Origin: DATFVA01 sp963832355
GTDB taxonomy: Bacteria; Bacteroidota; Ignavibacteria; Ignavibacteriales; Ignavibacteriaceae
Assembly: GCA_963832355.1 (NCBI GenBank)
Contig: CAWHTX010000008.1
Coordinates: forward strand, 124,001 to 188,000
Reading direction: 5' to 3'
DNA length: 64,000 bases
A program made the translations under genes and the position numbers. A model generated the notes under the pieces. It ran no database searches. It was not told the DNA's origin and worked only from the letters and a program-made list of their open reading frames with translations. Every line of letters begins with the position of its first letter. Position 1 is the stretch's first letter. Below are positions 53,540-61,302 of the stretch, one piece after another.

Positions 53540-55309
53540 ATGCTGAGTTTTATGAAATCCCGTGTTAAAGGAAAATCACTAGTACTAATTTCCCTGTTTA
53601 TGAGCTGTTTGGCTTTTGCTCAAGACTTTAAGCCTTACAACAACTTTAATATAGATGCAGAACTGCAAGAATTTGCTCAGCAGGGTGGAAAGTTTGAAGA
53701 AATATCTCCTGATATCTACAAGCTAACGAACCGGATTGGCGAAAACAGAACTTTTTACCTTAATAGTAGAGTTAATGTAATTGAAAACAATGCAAAGATA
53801 GATACAACAATAATAAACATATGGGAAATAGATACCACCAAGTTTGCAGATATGTTTACTTTCTGGCAAAAAGTGGATGTTGCTAATAATATCTGGTGGT
53901 CTCCTCAGCCAGTAGATGATTTAAATAATAACGGAAGACCCGAATTGTATGGTTTTACAAATACTTTAATACCGAATCTTGCGGGTCCTGTAAAAATATT
54001 TGAGAGGGATTTAAGTGAAATTTATCGGGATATATTCACCTATGATACAGCTACTATTTTGGTAAAAGGAATTGCAGATATTAATAGCGATGGTAGAAAA
54101 GAAATTATATTATCTATGTTAGATAATGATGAAATTTTTTTCTTTTATCCTTTTTACAAAAGCGATTCTGCTAATTCCTTATCGACAACATTTGATTTCT
54201 TCTTTTACATAGACACACTTCAGATTAATAATGTGGTCTTCGGTGATTATGATAATAACGGTATTGCTGATTGTGCATTTACTACTCCGAGTATATGGGA
54301 CACTACTATGTGTGCAATTGCTGAATTCAGAGATAGTATAAATAACTTTGAAGAGGTTTTTCGGTTTAAATCAATTTTTGAAAGTGATTTATCAGGTTTT
54401 GCTATTGATGATTTTGACTTGGATGGTAAAACTGAATTAGTTATTAGCTCGGGGCCTGGGAATGTTTTTGTAATAGAAAATAGTGTTGAAAATGAGTACT
54501 CCATCGTTAGTCAATTCCCATTCCCGGTTCCCAATACTTATATGCAGACGGCGACAAAAGATATCGATGGCAACGGAAAACCGGAGTTTTGGATCGGTGG
54601 GCAGGATTTTCAAGATGGAATAACCGTTTTTCAATGTTATGAAGCAGACGGAGATAATAACTACAAACCAGTTGCGCGTATTGAATTTAAGTATTTAGCC
54701 TCTTTATCTGGTACCGAATACATACAATCAGTTGATATTGATGATGACGGCAAAGAAGAGCTAATTATTTCTATTGGTAATGCCATTTTTGTTCTGAAAT
54801 TTGTTGGTGCACCAAACAAACATCAATATAAACTTTGGTATGTAAAGTTTGGCGAAGCAACGCAGCCTGGCGCTCAATTTTACCCCGTTGGCATCGCTGA
54901 CCTTAACGGTGATGGAAAGAAGGATTTAATAATTCCAATGGAGAATAACACCCCTTCAATGATTTATAACTTCAGTTATATTCTCGAACAGGATAAACCG
55001 AATAGAGTAGAGGGACCGATTAGAAATCAAAAATCATTTGAATTTATCCAGTCCTACCCCAATCCTTTCAACATAGAAAGCACGATCAGGTTTAATATTA
55101 TTGAAGCATCAAATGTTCAAATAAAGATCTACAATTTTTTAGGGAAAGAAATAAAACTATTGCTGGATCAAGAACTCTCCCCGGGAAAATATAACATTCC
55201 CTGGGATGCGAGGGACAATTTTGGTGATTTACTTCCTAGCGGAGTTTACCTAATTATCCTGAAAACAAATAATTCGATCAAAACTTTTAAATCTGTTTTG
55301 CTTAAATAA
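53540..55309 (+). CDS. FG-GAP/VCBS-repeat secreted protein with T9SS sorting domain, copy 1
   Basis: 589-residue exported protein. Signal peptide 'SLVLISLFMSCLAFAQ', then an FG-GAP/VCBS-like propeller with calcium-binding Asp loops: 'DDLNNNGRPELYGF', 'ADINSDGRKEIILS', 'DDFDLDGKTELVIS', 'KDIDGNGKPEFWIG', 'VDIDDDGKEELIIS', 'ADLNGDGKKDLIIP'. C-terminal Por-secretion domain 'FIQSYPNPFNIESTI' to 'TFKSVLLK', of the 'LLPSGVYLI' subtype. AAGG-type site before the ATG 53540; ATG 53552 is an alternative. Paralogous to 57718-59511. Confidence 0.9.
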   Translation: MLSFMKSRVKGKSLVLISLFMSCLAFAQDFKPYNNFNIDAELQEFAQQGGKFEEISPDIYKLTNRIGENRTFYLNSRVNVIENNAKIDTTIINIWEIDTTKFADMFTFWQKVDVANNIWWSPQPVDDLNNNGRPELYGFTNTLIPNLAGPVKIFERDLSEIYRDIFTYDTATILVKGIADINSDGRKEIILSMLDNDEIFFFYPFYKSDSANSLSTTFDFFFYIDTLQINNVVFGDYDNNGIADCAFTTPSIWDTTMCAIAEFRDSINNFEEVFRFKSIFESDLSGFAIDDFDLDGKTELVISSGPGNVFVIENSVENEYSIVSQFPFPVPNTYMQTATKDIDGNGKPEFWIGGQDFQDGITVFQCYEADGDNNYKPVARIEFKYLASLSGTEYIQSVDIDDDGKEELIISIGNAIFVLKFVGAPNKHQYKLWYVKFGEATQPGAQFYPVGIADLNGDGKKDLIIPMENNTPSMIYNFSYILEQDKPNRVEGPIRNQKSFEFIQSYPNPFNIESTIRFNIIEASNVQIKIYNFLGKEIKLLLDQELSPGKYNIPWDARDNFGDLLPSGVYLIILKTNNSIKTFKSVLLK

Positions 55310-55324
55310 AAAGGTGGTACAAAA

Positions 55325-57079
55325 ATGAAAAGGATTTTATTCTTAGTGGCGGTTCTGTTTTCTGGCGTATTACTTGCACAAACTCCAAACTGGACTAGTG
55401 TGAAAGAAACAAATATTAACGTTAGCAGTGCTTTATATTTTGGCGGAGTTGACATTTTTACAAATCGGGATGGTAATCATATTATCGTACAGGAAAGCAG
55501 CAATCTTAAATACTATAAGATGAACCTGAGCGGACAAGCAAGTAATCCGATAACAATAGAAAGTTCTGCTGTGATTTCCCCAAGCATTTCCGGAGATGCA
55601 GATAATATATACATAGTATATGGTATTGGAAGTCAGATGAAAGTAAAACGAAGCACTAATGGAGGTTCGAGCTGGAGCACAATATATGCACTCAATCTCG
55701 CAACGAATGCATCCTGGATGGAGTCTGTAGTTTCAAATCATAATTTACACATTACATATCTGGAATCAAGCACAGTAAAATATAGATTCCGAAATTATCA
55801 AAGCGGTAATTTCACTAGCGAAAAGATAGTTTCGACAGGTGAAACTGGTACATATCCCAAAATAGCTGCAAGATATGGGGGAAGCGGTAAAGATTCTATC
55901 TATTTTATGTGGCAGAAGAGCGGCACTAATACTAATAACTGGAGAACATATGAAGTAACAAATAATTCCTGGTCTTCTGTTTTATCCGGTTATACAGTAT
56001 CGGAACCGAATCTTATTTCATCCAATCTTGCTGGTATCAGAGTTGAAGGACCAAACCTTATAGCTTATCATTCATTCTATGAGAATGGCACTTACAGTCA
56101 ACGCCTCGGCTGGGCCTGGATAAGAATAAGTGATAATACGCTTTTGGGTTATCTGCCTAATCCCTGTGTAAATTTCGTTCAGTTGGTTTATTCAACAACT
56201 ACATTTGATAACATTAGCCATTCAGCATATTATTATGAACAAATAGCTAATGGTGAGGGTGGTCCTCAGACAGGGGAATTGGCGATAAGACGTTCGAATT
56301 CGCTAACTGGTTATCCTGATGATATTATTTACGAATACCAGGATTTTCCCCAATATGAGCCGATGTTCATTAACATTTCCTCAGCTGGAAACGAAGTTCA
56401 CGTAATATGGAAAGATGAGTTTGGTAACAATAACGGAAATAACCTCCGGTACAAATTCGATGATCAAGCTCCTATTATGCCTAATAACTTGCAGGTAACC
56501 CGTAGTCTCAATAACCATCCATACCTAACCTGGTCAGCTAACCCTGAACCTGATTTTGACCATTATATCGTTGAAAAAGCTTACCAGGGAGGCTGGACTA
56601 CCTTATCACAGACGACTAATACCTACTTCGAAGACCCAAATGAAACATATTGTACAGCACCTCCTCCTCAGGTCTGCGATGGAGAGCGTACGGTTACTTA
56701 TCACGTTTCTGCTGTGGATAAACACCCATACACTTCACTTCCTTCTGAGGTTAAAACTAATGTCACAGGAGGCTACCCTCCGGATAAGGCAGCTGCTCAA
56801 ATATCAGAAATGCCCGGTAAATATGAACTGGGACAGAACTATCCCAATCCTTTCAATCCTTCAACTTCAATCACTTACAGCTTGAAGAATCCTGAATTTG
56901 TCACTTTGAAAATCTTTGATATGCTTGGAAGAGAAGTTGCCGAACTGGTGAATGAAAACAAGCCAGAAGGAAGATACACCGTTGCATTTAACTCCGGAGA
57001 TCTCCCATCGGGTATTTACATATATAAGCTGGATGCCGGTAAATTTAGTGATATGAAGAAAATGCTGTTAATTAAATAG
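55325..57079 (+). CDS. secreted propeller-plus-FN3 protein with T9SS sorting domain, copy 1
   Basis: 584-residue exported protein. Signal peptide 'FLVAVLFSGVLLAQ', then a sialidase-like beta-propeller head ('FTNRDGNHIIVQESSNLKYY', 'VKRSTNGGSSWSTIY'), a fibronectin-like region starting 'NNLQVTRSLNNHPYLTWSAN' at about residue 389, and the Por-secretion domain 'LGQNYPNPFNPSTSI' to 'DMKKMLLIK'. The last ~196 codons are nearly identical in DNA to the 3' end of the gene at 59540, whereas the head is clearly diverged. Follows the FG-GAP gene by 15 bp with an AAAGGTGG site. Confidence 0.9.
   Translation: MKRILFLVAVLFSGVLLAQTPNWTSVKETNINVSSALYFGGVDIFTNRDGNHIIVQESSNLKYYKMNLSGQASNPITIESSAVISPSISGDADNIYIVYGIGSQMKVKRSTNGGSSWSTIYALNLATNASWMESVVSNHNLHITYLESSTVKYRFRNYQSGNFTSEKIVSTGETGTYPKIAARYGGSGKDSIYFMWQKSGTNTNNWRTYEVTNNSWSSVLSGYTVSEPNLISSNLAGIRVEGPNLIAYHSFYENGTYSQRLGWAWIRISDNTLLGYLPNPCVNFVQLVYSTTTFDNISHSAYYYEQIANGEGGPQTGELAIRRSNSLTGYPDDIIYEYQDFPQYEPMFINISSAGNEVHVIWKDEFGNNNGNNLRYKFDDQAPIMPNNLQVTRSLNNHPYLTWSANPEPDFDHYIVEKAYQGGWTTLSQTTNTYFEDPNETYCTAPPPQVCDGERTVTYHVSAVDKHPYTSLPSEVKTNVTGGYPPDKAAAQISEMPGKYELGQNYPNPFNPSTSITYSLKNPEFVTLKIFDMLGREVAELVNENKPEGRYTVAFNSGDLPSGIYIYKLDAGKFSDMKKMLLIK
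56491..57079. repeat. 589-bp near-identical repeat shared with 60658-61246 (constant 3' end of two cargo genes)
   Basis: By eye about 15 mismatches and no gaps over 589 bp, covering the FN3-like region and the T9SS sorting domain of both genes. The regions 5' of the repeat, which encode the propeller heads, are far more diverged. This points to recent duplication or gene conversion confined to the tail. Confidence 0.9.
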
Positions 57080-57092
57080 TGATCCGTTTTTC

Positions 57093-57118
57093 AGGGGTAA
57101 GCTTTGGGGTTTACCCCT
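57093..57118. terminator. bidirectional hairpin, copy 2
   Basis: AGGGGTAA (57093-57100) pairs with TTACCCCT (57111-57118), followed by TTTAATTATT; flanked by T-runs on both sides. It lies between the stop of the 55325 gene and the convergent zinc-ribbon ORF at 57138. Confidence 0.7.
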
Positions 57119-57137
57119 TTAATTATTCAGGCGTCCT

Positions 57138-57287
57138 TTAAATCTTTATCCGGCCGGCAGATTCTACACGATGTTTGCGGCCGCATTTGGGGCAGGTGAT
57201 CTCGGGTTTGTTCATTCCAAAGCCCGGCGGGATCTTGATCTTTAATCCGCACTCACAGTTAATTAAATAATGATTATTAACATCCAT
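57138..57287 (-). CDS. 49-residue zinc ribbon protein, copy 2
   Basis: 49-residue ORF, same start (MDVNNHYLIN) and same Cys-x-Cys ... Cys-x2-Cys zinc-ribbon ligands as copy 1. It differs by one residue (Glu for Lys in 'HRVESAG') and several synonymous changes. The bases around the stop are replaced relative to copy 1, yet the protein still ends RIKI: the stop is TAA instead of TGA and the last Ile codon is ATT instead of ATA. This retention of the end is evidence, though slight, for selection. Homologous to the C-terminus of the M48 protease at 61303. Confidence 0.55.
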   Translation of the reverse strand: MDVNNHYLINCECGLKIKIPPGFGMNKPEITCPKCGRKHRVESAGRIKI

Positions 57288-57354
57288 AACAGAGTAAAAA
57301 AGTTTTTTATAGTTAAATTTTTCAGATCATACTTTAAAGTGATGGCGGATTTAA

Positions 57355-57416
57355 TGATTTGACTTTGATGCCGGGATTAACTAATATTTCTCAAAATAAT
57401 TGCGGGACTTCAGTAA
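57355..57416 (+). promoter_or_regulatory. promoter-like repeat element, copy C
   Basis: TTGACT at 57359-57364 and TAATAT at 57382-57387 with a 17-base spacer; differs from copy B at one position over 62 bp (A for G near the 3' end). Precedes the second FG-GAP/propeller gene pair. Confidence 0.6.
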
Positions 57417-57515
57417 AAGGCGGAAACCCAGATTAAAATTTGAACGGGGAATAAATGATTCAATTTATTCACACTGGCACGATATTTAACTCTCTCTCTC
57501 TCTGCGGGAGGGAAG

Positions 57516-57662
57516 ATGATTTGGGAATTTCTGTGCCTTATATTCTTCCTGATAAATGAGTTATTTCTTTCTGAAAGTTTATTATCTGCCGCTCTTGGAT
57601 TTTCTCTTCCGGCAATTATTTCACTCCTCATTCTTAATTTTTTCTCAACCGGTTTTACATAG
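57516..57662 (+). CDS. small hydrophobic ORF, copy 2 (downstream start)
   Basis: 48-residue ORF starting at ATG 57516, preceded by GGAGGGAAG; paralogous to residues 23-70 of the ORF at 53271. Content: 'FLCLIFFLINELFLSESLL' and 'LPAIISLLILNFFSTGFT'. The upstream ATG 57455 (behind CGGGGA) is out of frame here because the CT repeat has 7 units (57490-57503) rather than 8; from that ATG only 34 residues are read. The retained hydrophobic frame in both copies supports coding, but the substitutions are mostly nonsynonymous, so evidence is modest. Confidence 0.4.
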   Translation: MIWEFLCLIFFLINELFLSESLLSAALGFSLPAIISLLILNFFSTGFT

Positions 57663-57717
57663 CCTTGGTAGAATTATGATTATTTCTTTCCCTAATTAAA
57701 TAGTTGAAGGTAAAAGT

Positions 57718-59511
57718 ATGATACACGGTATTTACAAAATACTAATGCTTAAATGTCTTATTTTTTATTTTCTGATTGCAGGGGGTATAACGCCAGCGCA
57801 ATCACTTTTTCCTGATCGTGAATCCAAACTTGAACAGCTTAAAATGCACACTGATATAAAAATTACAGAAATAGAACCGGATATCCTTCAGTTCACATAT
57901 CCTGATGGACATTACATCATAAAAAACGTCAATGACCTTAAAATTTCAGATCACCATTCTGCGGTTTATTCTCCCAACTTCGACAGCACAATTATTAATC
58001 TTATGACCCTGGATACGCTTTCGTTCTATCAGAAGTACAGCTTCTGGCAGGGAGTAAATGCAGGAAGTCCATACACTGCACCACCATTGATTGATGATGT
58101 GAATAATAATGGCTTGCCGGAAATTTATGGTATTATGAAAGATTACTTCTCTTATGACAGCGATATAGTAATTATGGAGGAAAATTCTGAGGGTATCTTT
58201 GATTCAGTTTATTCTTATGACAGCACAACAACTCCAAGAGCTATTTATGATGTTGATAAAGATGGACTAAAAGAAATCCCCCTCAGAAGATATCCTTCGG
58301 ATACTTTGTTTCCCGGGCATAGCTGGCCATTTTATACACAACCGTTAGCTACTACATTCGCCTCTGACGTTTCTTTTATCTTCTACCCTTTTCCCCCGAA
58401 TGGTGCTCAACTTAACAATAATACATTCGGCGATTGGGATGGTGATGAGATTACGGACCAGGTTTTTATCAGGGAATATCCAATGAATTTTTATGTTTAT
58501 GAATATAGTGAACTAAATAATAATTTTGATTCTGTTTATTCTCACGACCTTTATCAATATGAATTTTATTTCGCCGGTTTTGCCATAGGTGACTTTAATC
58601 AGAACGGGAAAAACGAATTCTGGATGGGCGGTGTAAATGGTGAGGTCGTTGTAATAGAGAACTGTGGTAATGATTGCTATCAGCCAGTTTATAATGGATA
58701 TGTTGAAACAAATAATGCTTATCTCTACGCAGCAACAGATGATATTGACGGTAATGGTAAGCCGGAGGTTTGGATAGGAGGAGATTATTTCGATAATGGG
58801 ATTGGTTATACACGGTTAACAATTTTCGAGGCTGACGGAGAAGATAACTATGTGCAGGTAGGCAAAGTTGATTTCATCGGGGTATTCTCTCTGTATGCTT
58901 CCAATATGCAGGTGCTGGATGTGGACAAGGATGGAAAGCCGGAAGTTATGATCTGTATTGATGGACACGTCATAATCTTGAAGTTTACAGGGAGCGTAAA
59001 CCATCATAAATATTCTGTCTTCTATATGAAAAGAAATGATATTGAGGTGACGGGAGGATACAGTGATTTCTACGGAGCTACGATGTATGATGTTACGGGA
59101 GACGGCAAAGAGGATATTGTTATTCATATGGATGAATTTGCCTATGGAGGAATGAGATTGTTCACTTATATATACAAAGCAGATTTTACTGTAAATATAG
59201 GGGAACAAAATACTTCACCTAAAACTTTTGAGCTGTTTCAGAACTACCCCAATCCTTTTAATCCAACAACGAAAATCAAGATTAACATTCTGGAGCGTTC
59301 TGAGATCACCTTAAAGGTTTATGATATTCTGGGGAAAGAAATAACCACATTATTAGACAAAGAATTATCTCCCGGCAGTTTTACAATTGACTGGGCAGCA
59401 AAGGATAGTAACGGCCGATTACTTCCTTCAGGTATTTATTTAATAAGGCTTAAAGCTGTGAATGCAGAAAGTTCTTATATAAATACCATTAAAACTGTTT
59501 TGGTTAAATAA
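57718..59511 (+). CDS. FG-GAP/VCBS-repeat secreted protein with T9SS sorting domain, copy 2
   Basis: 597-residue exported protein, paralogue of 53540-55309. Signal peptide 'CLIFYFLIAGGITPAQ'; acidic repeat loops 'DDVNNNGLPEIYGI', 'YDVDKDGLKEIPLR', 'GDWDGDEITDQVFI', 'GDFNQNGKNEFWMG', 'DDIDGNGKPEVWIG', 'LDVDKDGKPEVMIC', 'YDVTGDGKEDIVIH'. C-terminal Por-secretion domain 'LFQNYPNPFNPTTKI' to 'TIKTVLVK'. AAGG precedes the ATG. The whole protein is more diverged from its partner than the propeller pair's tails are from each other. Confidence 0.9.
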   Translation: MIHGIYKILMLKCLIFYFLIAGGITPAQSLFPDRESKLEQLKMHTDIKITEIEPDILQFTYPDGHYIIKNVNDLKISDHHSAVYSPNFDSTIINLMTLDTLSFYQKYSFWQGVNAGSPYTAPPLIDDVNNNGLPEIYGIMKDYFSYDSDIVIMEENSEGIFDSVYSYDSTTTPRAIYDVDKDGLKEIPLRRYPSDTLFPGHSWPFYTQPLATTFASDVSFIFYPFPPNGAQLNNNTFGDWDGDEITDQVFIREYPMNFYVYEYSELNNNFDSVYSHDLYQYEFYFAGFAIGDFNQNGKNEFWMGGVNGEVVVIENCGNDCYQPVYNGYVETNNAYLYAATDDIDGNGKPEVWIGGDYFDNGIGYTRLTIFEADGEDNYVQVGKVDFIGVFSLYASNMQVLDVDKDGKPEVMICIDGHVIILKFTGSVNHHKYSVFYMKRNDIEVTGGYSDFYGATMYDVTGDGKEDIVIHMDEFAYGGMRLFTYIYKADFTVNIGEQNTSPKTFELFQNYPNPFNPTTKIKINILERSEITLKVYDILGKEITTLLDKELSPGSFTIDWAAKDSNGRLLPSGIYLIRLKAVNAESSYINTIKTVLVK

Positions 59512-59539
59512 CGATTTTAAATAACCATCGGAGATGAAG

Positions 59540-61246
59540 ATGTCTTTTTACATTAAAAAAAGAATTTTGGTCATTTTATTTATATTAATTACTATCCCAA
59601 TTTTTTCACAGGGATGGAATTCTCCTCAAGAGTTAAATATTCCTTCAACCGATAATTCCAATCTAGACTTGTTTACAAACAGAGAAGGCAATCATATTTT
59701 GGTTGCGTATGCAGATTATCCTACTTATTATTTAAAATATTATCTGGTAAACTCTTCGGGAACTGTTGTTAGATCTCACCAATTCGAATCTCAGTATGTA
59801 AATTTCGCCAACATAGACGGGAATAATGATAATCTATACATCGTCTATAAATTAGGAAACGCAATAAAAACCTGGAAGTCAACTAACCAGGGCCAGAATT
59901 GGACGGCCCTCGATAATAAAACTACCAGTAGTAATCCCTGTAATAATGTAGATATAACCTGGGGTAAAGATGATAATACTCTTCATATGGTATGGGCAAC
60001 TCAGGACTCGGAGGATGATTTCGAGACTTATTATAGCAAACTAAATAATAATCAATGGACCGCATCAGAAAACGTAACAGATGACAGCTATGTAGGAGGA
60101 ATGCCAACAGTATCCAAATCAAATAACCGAGTTCATGTTTCATATAATACTGGTCAAAATGTCTCCCCATCTCTGAATTTTGGCGAAGCCAAATCAAGGG
60201 ATAAATTCTATAATAACTGGCAAATTCCCCAAACTGTTTATACTACAACTTCATTCAGAGAAAGAATTCACGCTGGTAGTTCCAAGTTATTTGATTTCTT
60301 TTATAAATTTGAATGGGGAGGAGGATTTTATTATTCAGATCTATATGTAAAAGAACGAGGATTTAATGAAACCACCTGGTCATCACCATATTATTTACAT
60401 GTATATTCAGATGTAAATAATATTGTTTCTGCAACAAATACCATTAACGGTAACACCCATATAGTTTACTGGACCCACCTTGGTACTGATTACAGAAGTT
60501 ATTCTAACGGTTTATGGACGGATGAAACTCTCATATTAGATGCAAAAAATTCGCCCCGGATATATGCTGTATCTAATGACTTATTTGTAGTAGCAGGAAG
60601 CTATAATAATATTTACTATTGTCAATATGATGCTATACCTTTAGCTCCCCAAAATCTACAGGTAACCCGTAGTCTCAATAACCATCCTTATCTTACCTGG
60701 TCAGCTAACACTGAGCCTGATTTTGACCATTATATCGTTGAAAAAGCTTACCAGGGAGGCTGGACTACCTTATCACAGACGACTAATACCTACTTCGAAG
60801 ACCCAAATGAAACATATTGTACAGCACCTCCTCCTCAGGTCTGCGATGGAGAGCGTACGGTTACTTATCACGTTTCTGCTGTGGATAAACACCCATACAC
60901 TTCACTTCCTTCTGAGGTTAAAACTAATGTCACAGGAGGCTACCCTCCGGATAAGGCAGTTGCTCAAATATCAGAAATGCCCGGTAAATATGAACTGGGA
61001 CAGAACTATCCCAATCCTTTCAACCCTTCAACTTCAATCACTTACAGCTTGAAGAATCCTGAATTTGTCACTTTGAAAATCTTTGATATGCTTGGAAGAG
61101 AAGTTGCCGAACTGGTAAATGAAAACAAGCCGGAAGGGAAATACACCGTTGAATTTAACTCCGGAGATCTCCCCTCGGGTATTTACATATATAAGCTGGA
61201 TGCCGGTAAATTTAGTGATATGAAGAAAATGCTGTTAATTAAATAG
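59540..61246 (+). CDS. secreted propeller-plus-FN3 protein with T9SS sorting domain, copy 2
   Basis: About 568-residue paralogue of 55325-57079. Signal peptide 'ILVILFILITIPIFSQ'; head with 'LFTNREGNHILVAYADYPTY', 'TWKSTNQGQNWTAL', 'IVSATNTINGNTHIVYWTHL'; tail nearly identical to the first copy ('RSLNNHPYLTWSANTEPDFD' onwards) and the Por-secretion domain ending 'KKMLLIK'. The start is placed at ATG 59540 because CGGAG lies 6 bases before it; ATG 59534 is in frame but too close to that site. Convergent with the M48 protease. Confidence 0.9.
   Translation: MSFYIKKRILVILFILITIPIFSQGWNSPQELNIPSTDNSNLDLFTNREGNHILVAYADYPTYYLKYYLVNSSGTVVRSHQFESQYVNFANIDGNNDNLYIVYKLGNAIKTWKSTNQGQNWTALDNKTTSSNPCNNVDITWGKDDNTLHMVWATQDSEDDFETYYSKLNNNQWTASENVTDDSYVGGMPTVSKSNNRVHVSYNTGQNVSPSLNFGEAKSRDKFYNNWQIPQTVYTTTSFRERIHAGSSKLFDFFYKFEWGGGFYYSDLYVKERGFNETTWSSPYYLHVYSDVNNIVSATNTINGNTHIVYWTHLGTDYRSYSNGLWTDETLILDAKNSPRIYAVSNDLFVVAGSYNNIYYCQYDAIPLAPQNLQVTRSLNNHPYLTWSANTEPDFDHYIVEKAYQGGWTTLSQTTNTYFEDPNETYCTAPPPQVCDGERTVTYHVSAVDKHPYTSLPSEVKTNVTGGYPPDKAVAQISEMPGKYELGQNYPNPFNPSTSITYSLKNPEFVTLKIFDMLGREVAELVNENKPEGKYTVEFNSGDLPSGIYIYKLDAGKFSDMKKMLLIK
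60658..61246. repeat. 589-bp near-identical repeat shared with 56491-57079
   Basis: Second copy of the constant 3' end; see the entry at 56491. From about 60725 on the two copies are essentially the same to the stop codon and into the following hairpin. Confidence 0.9.
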
Positions 61247-61259
61247 TGACCAGTTTTTC

Positions 61260-61285
61260 AGGGGTAGGCTTTGGAGTTTACCCCT
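61260..61285. terminator. bidirectional hairpin, copy 3
   Basis: Same hairpin as at 52911 and 57093, with two substitutions (AGGGGTAGG..., TTGGAGTTTACCCC). T-runs on both sides. Lies between the convergent stops of the propeller gene (61246) and the M48 protease (61303). Confidence 0.7.
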
Positions 61286-61302
61286 TAATTATTCAATTGC
61301 TT

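Larger units (their letters stand above)
57093..57717. repeat. intergenic repeat, copy 2 (homologous to 52911-53539)
   Basis: See the copy at 52911: same order of hairpin, zinc ribbon, promoter-like element, CT repeat and hydrophobic ORF. Most differences are single substitutions. The gap between the coding sequences here is 638 bp. Confidence 0.9.

Noticed and set aside
52911..57717. Repeated blocks as a CRISPR array or insertion element
   Set aside because: Only two to three copies, hundreds to thousands of bases apart, with genes between; no transposase, terminal inverted repeats or cas genes. They fit tandem duplication of gene modules.
56556..61052. Two near-identical 109-codon open frames (56556-56885 and 60723-61052) as a conserved gene pair
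   Set aside because: They lie in another frame inside the 589-bp near-identical tail of the two propeller genes; their likeness follows from DNA identity of the real genes.
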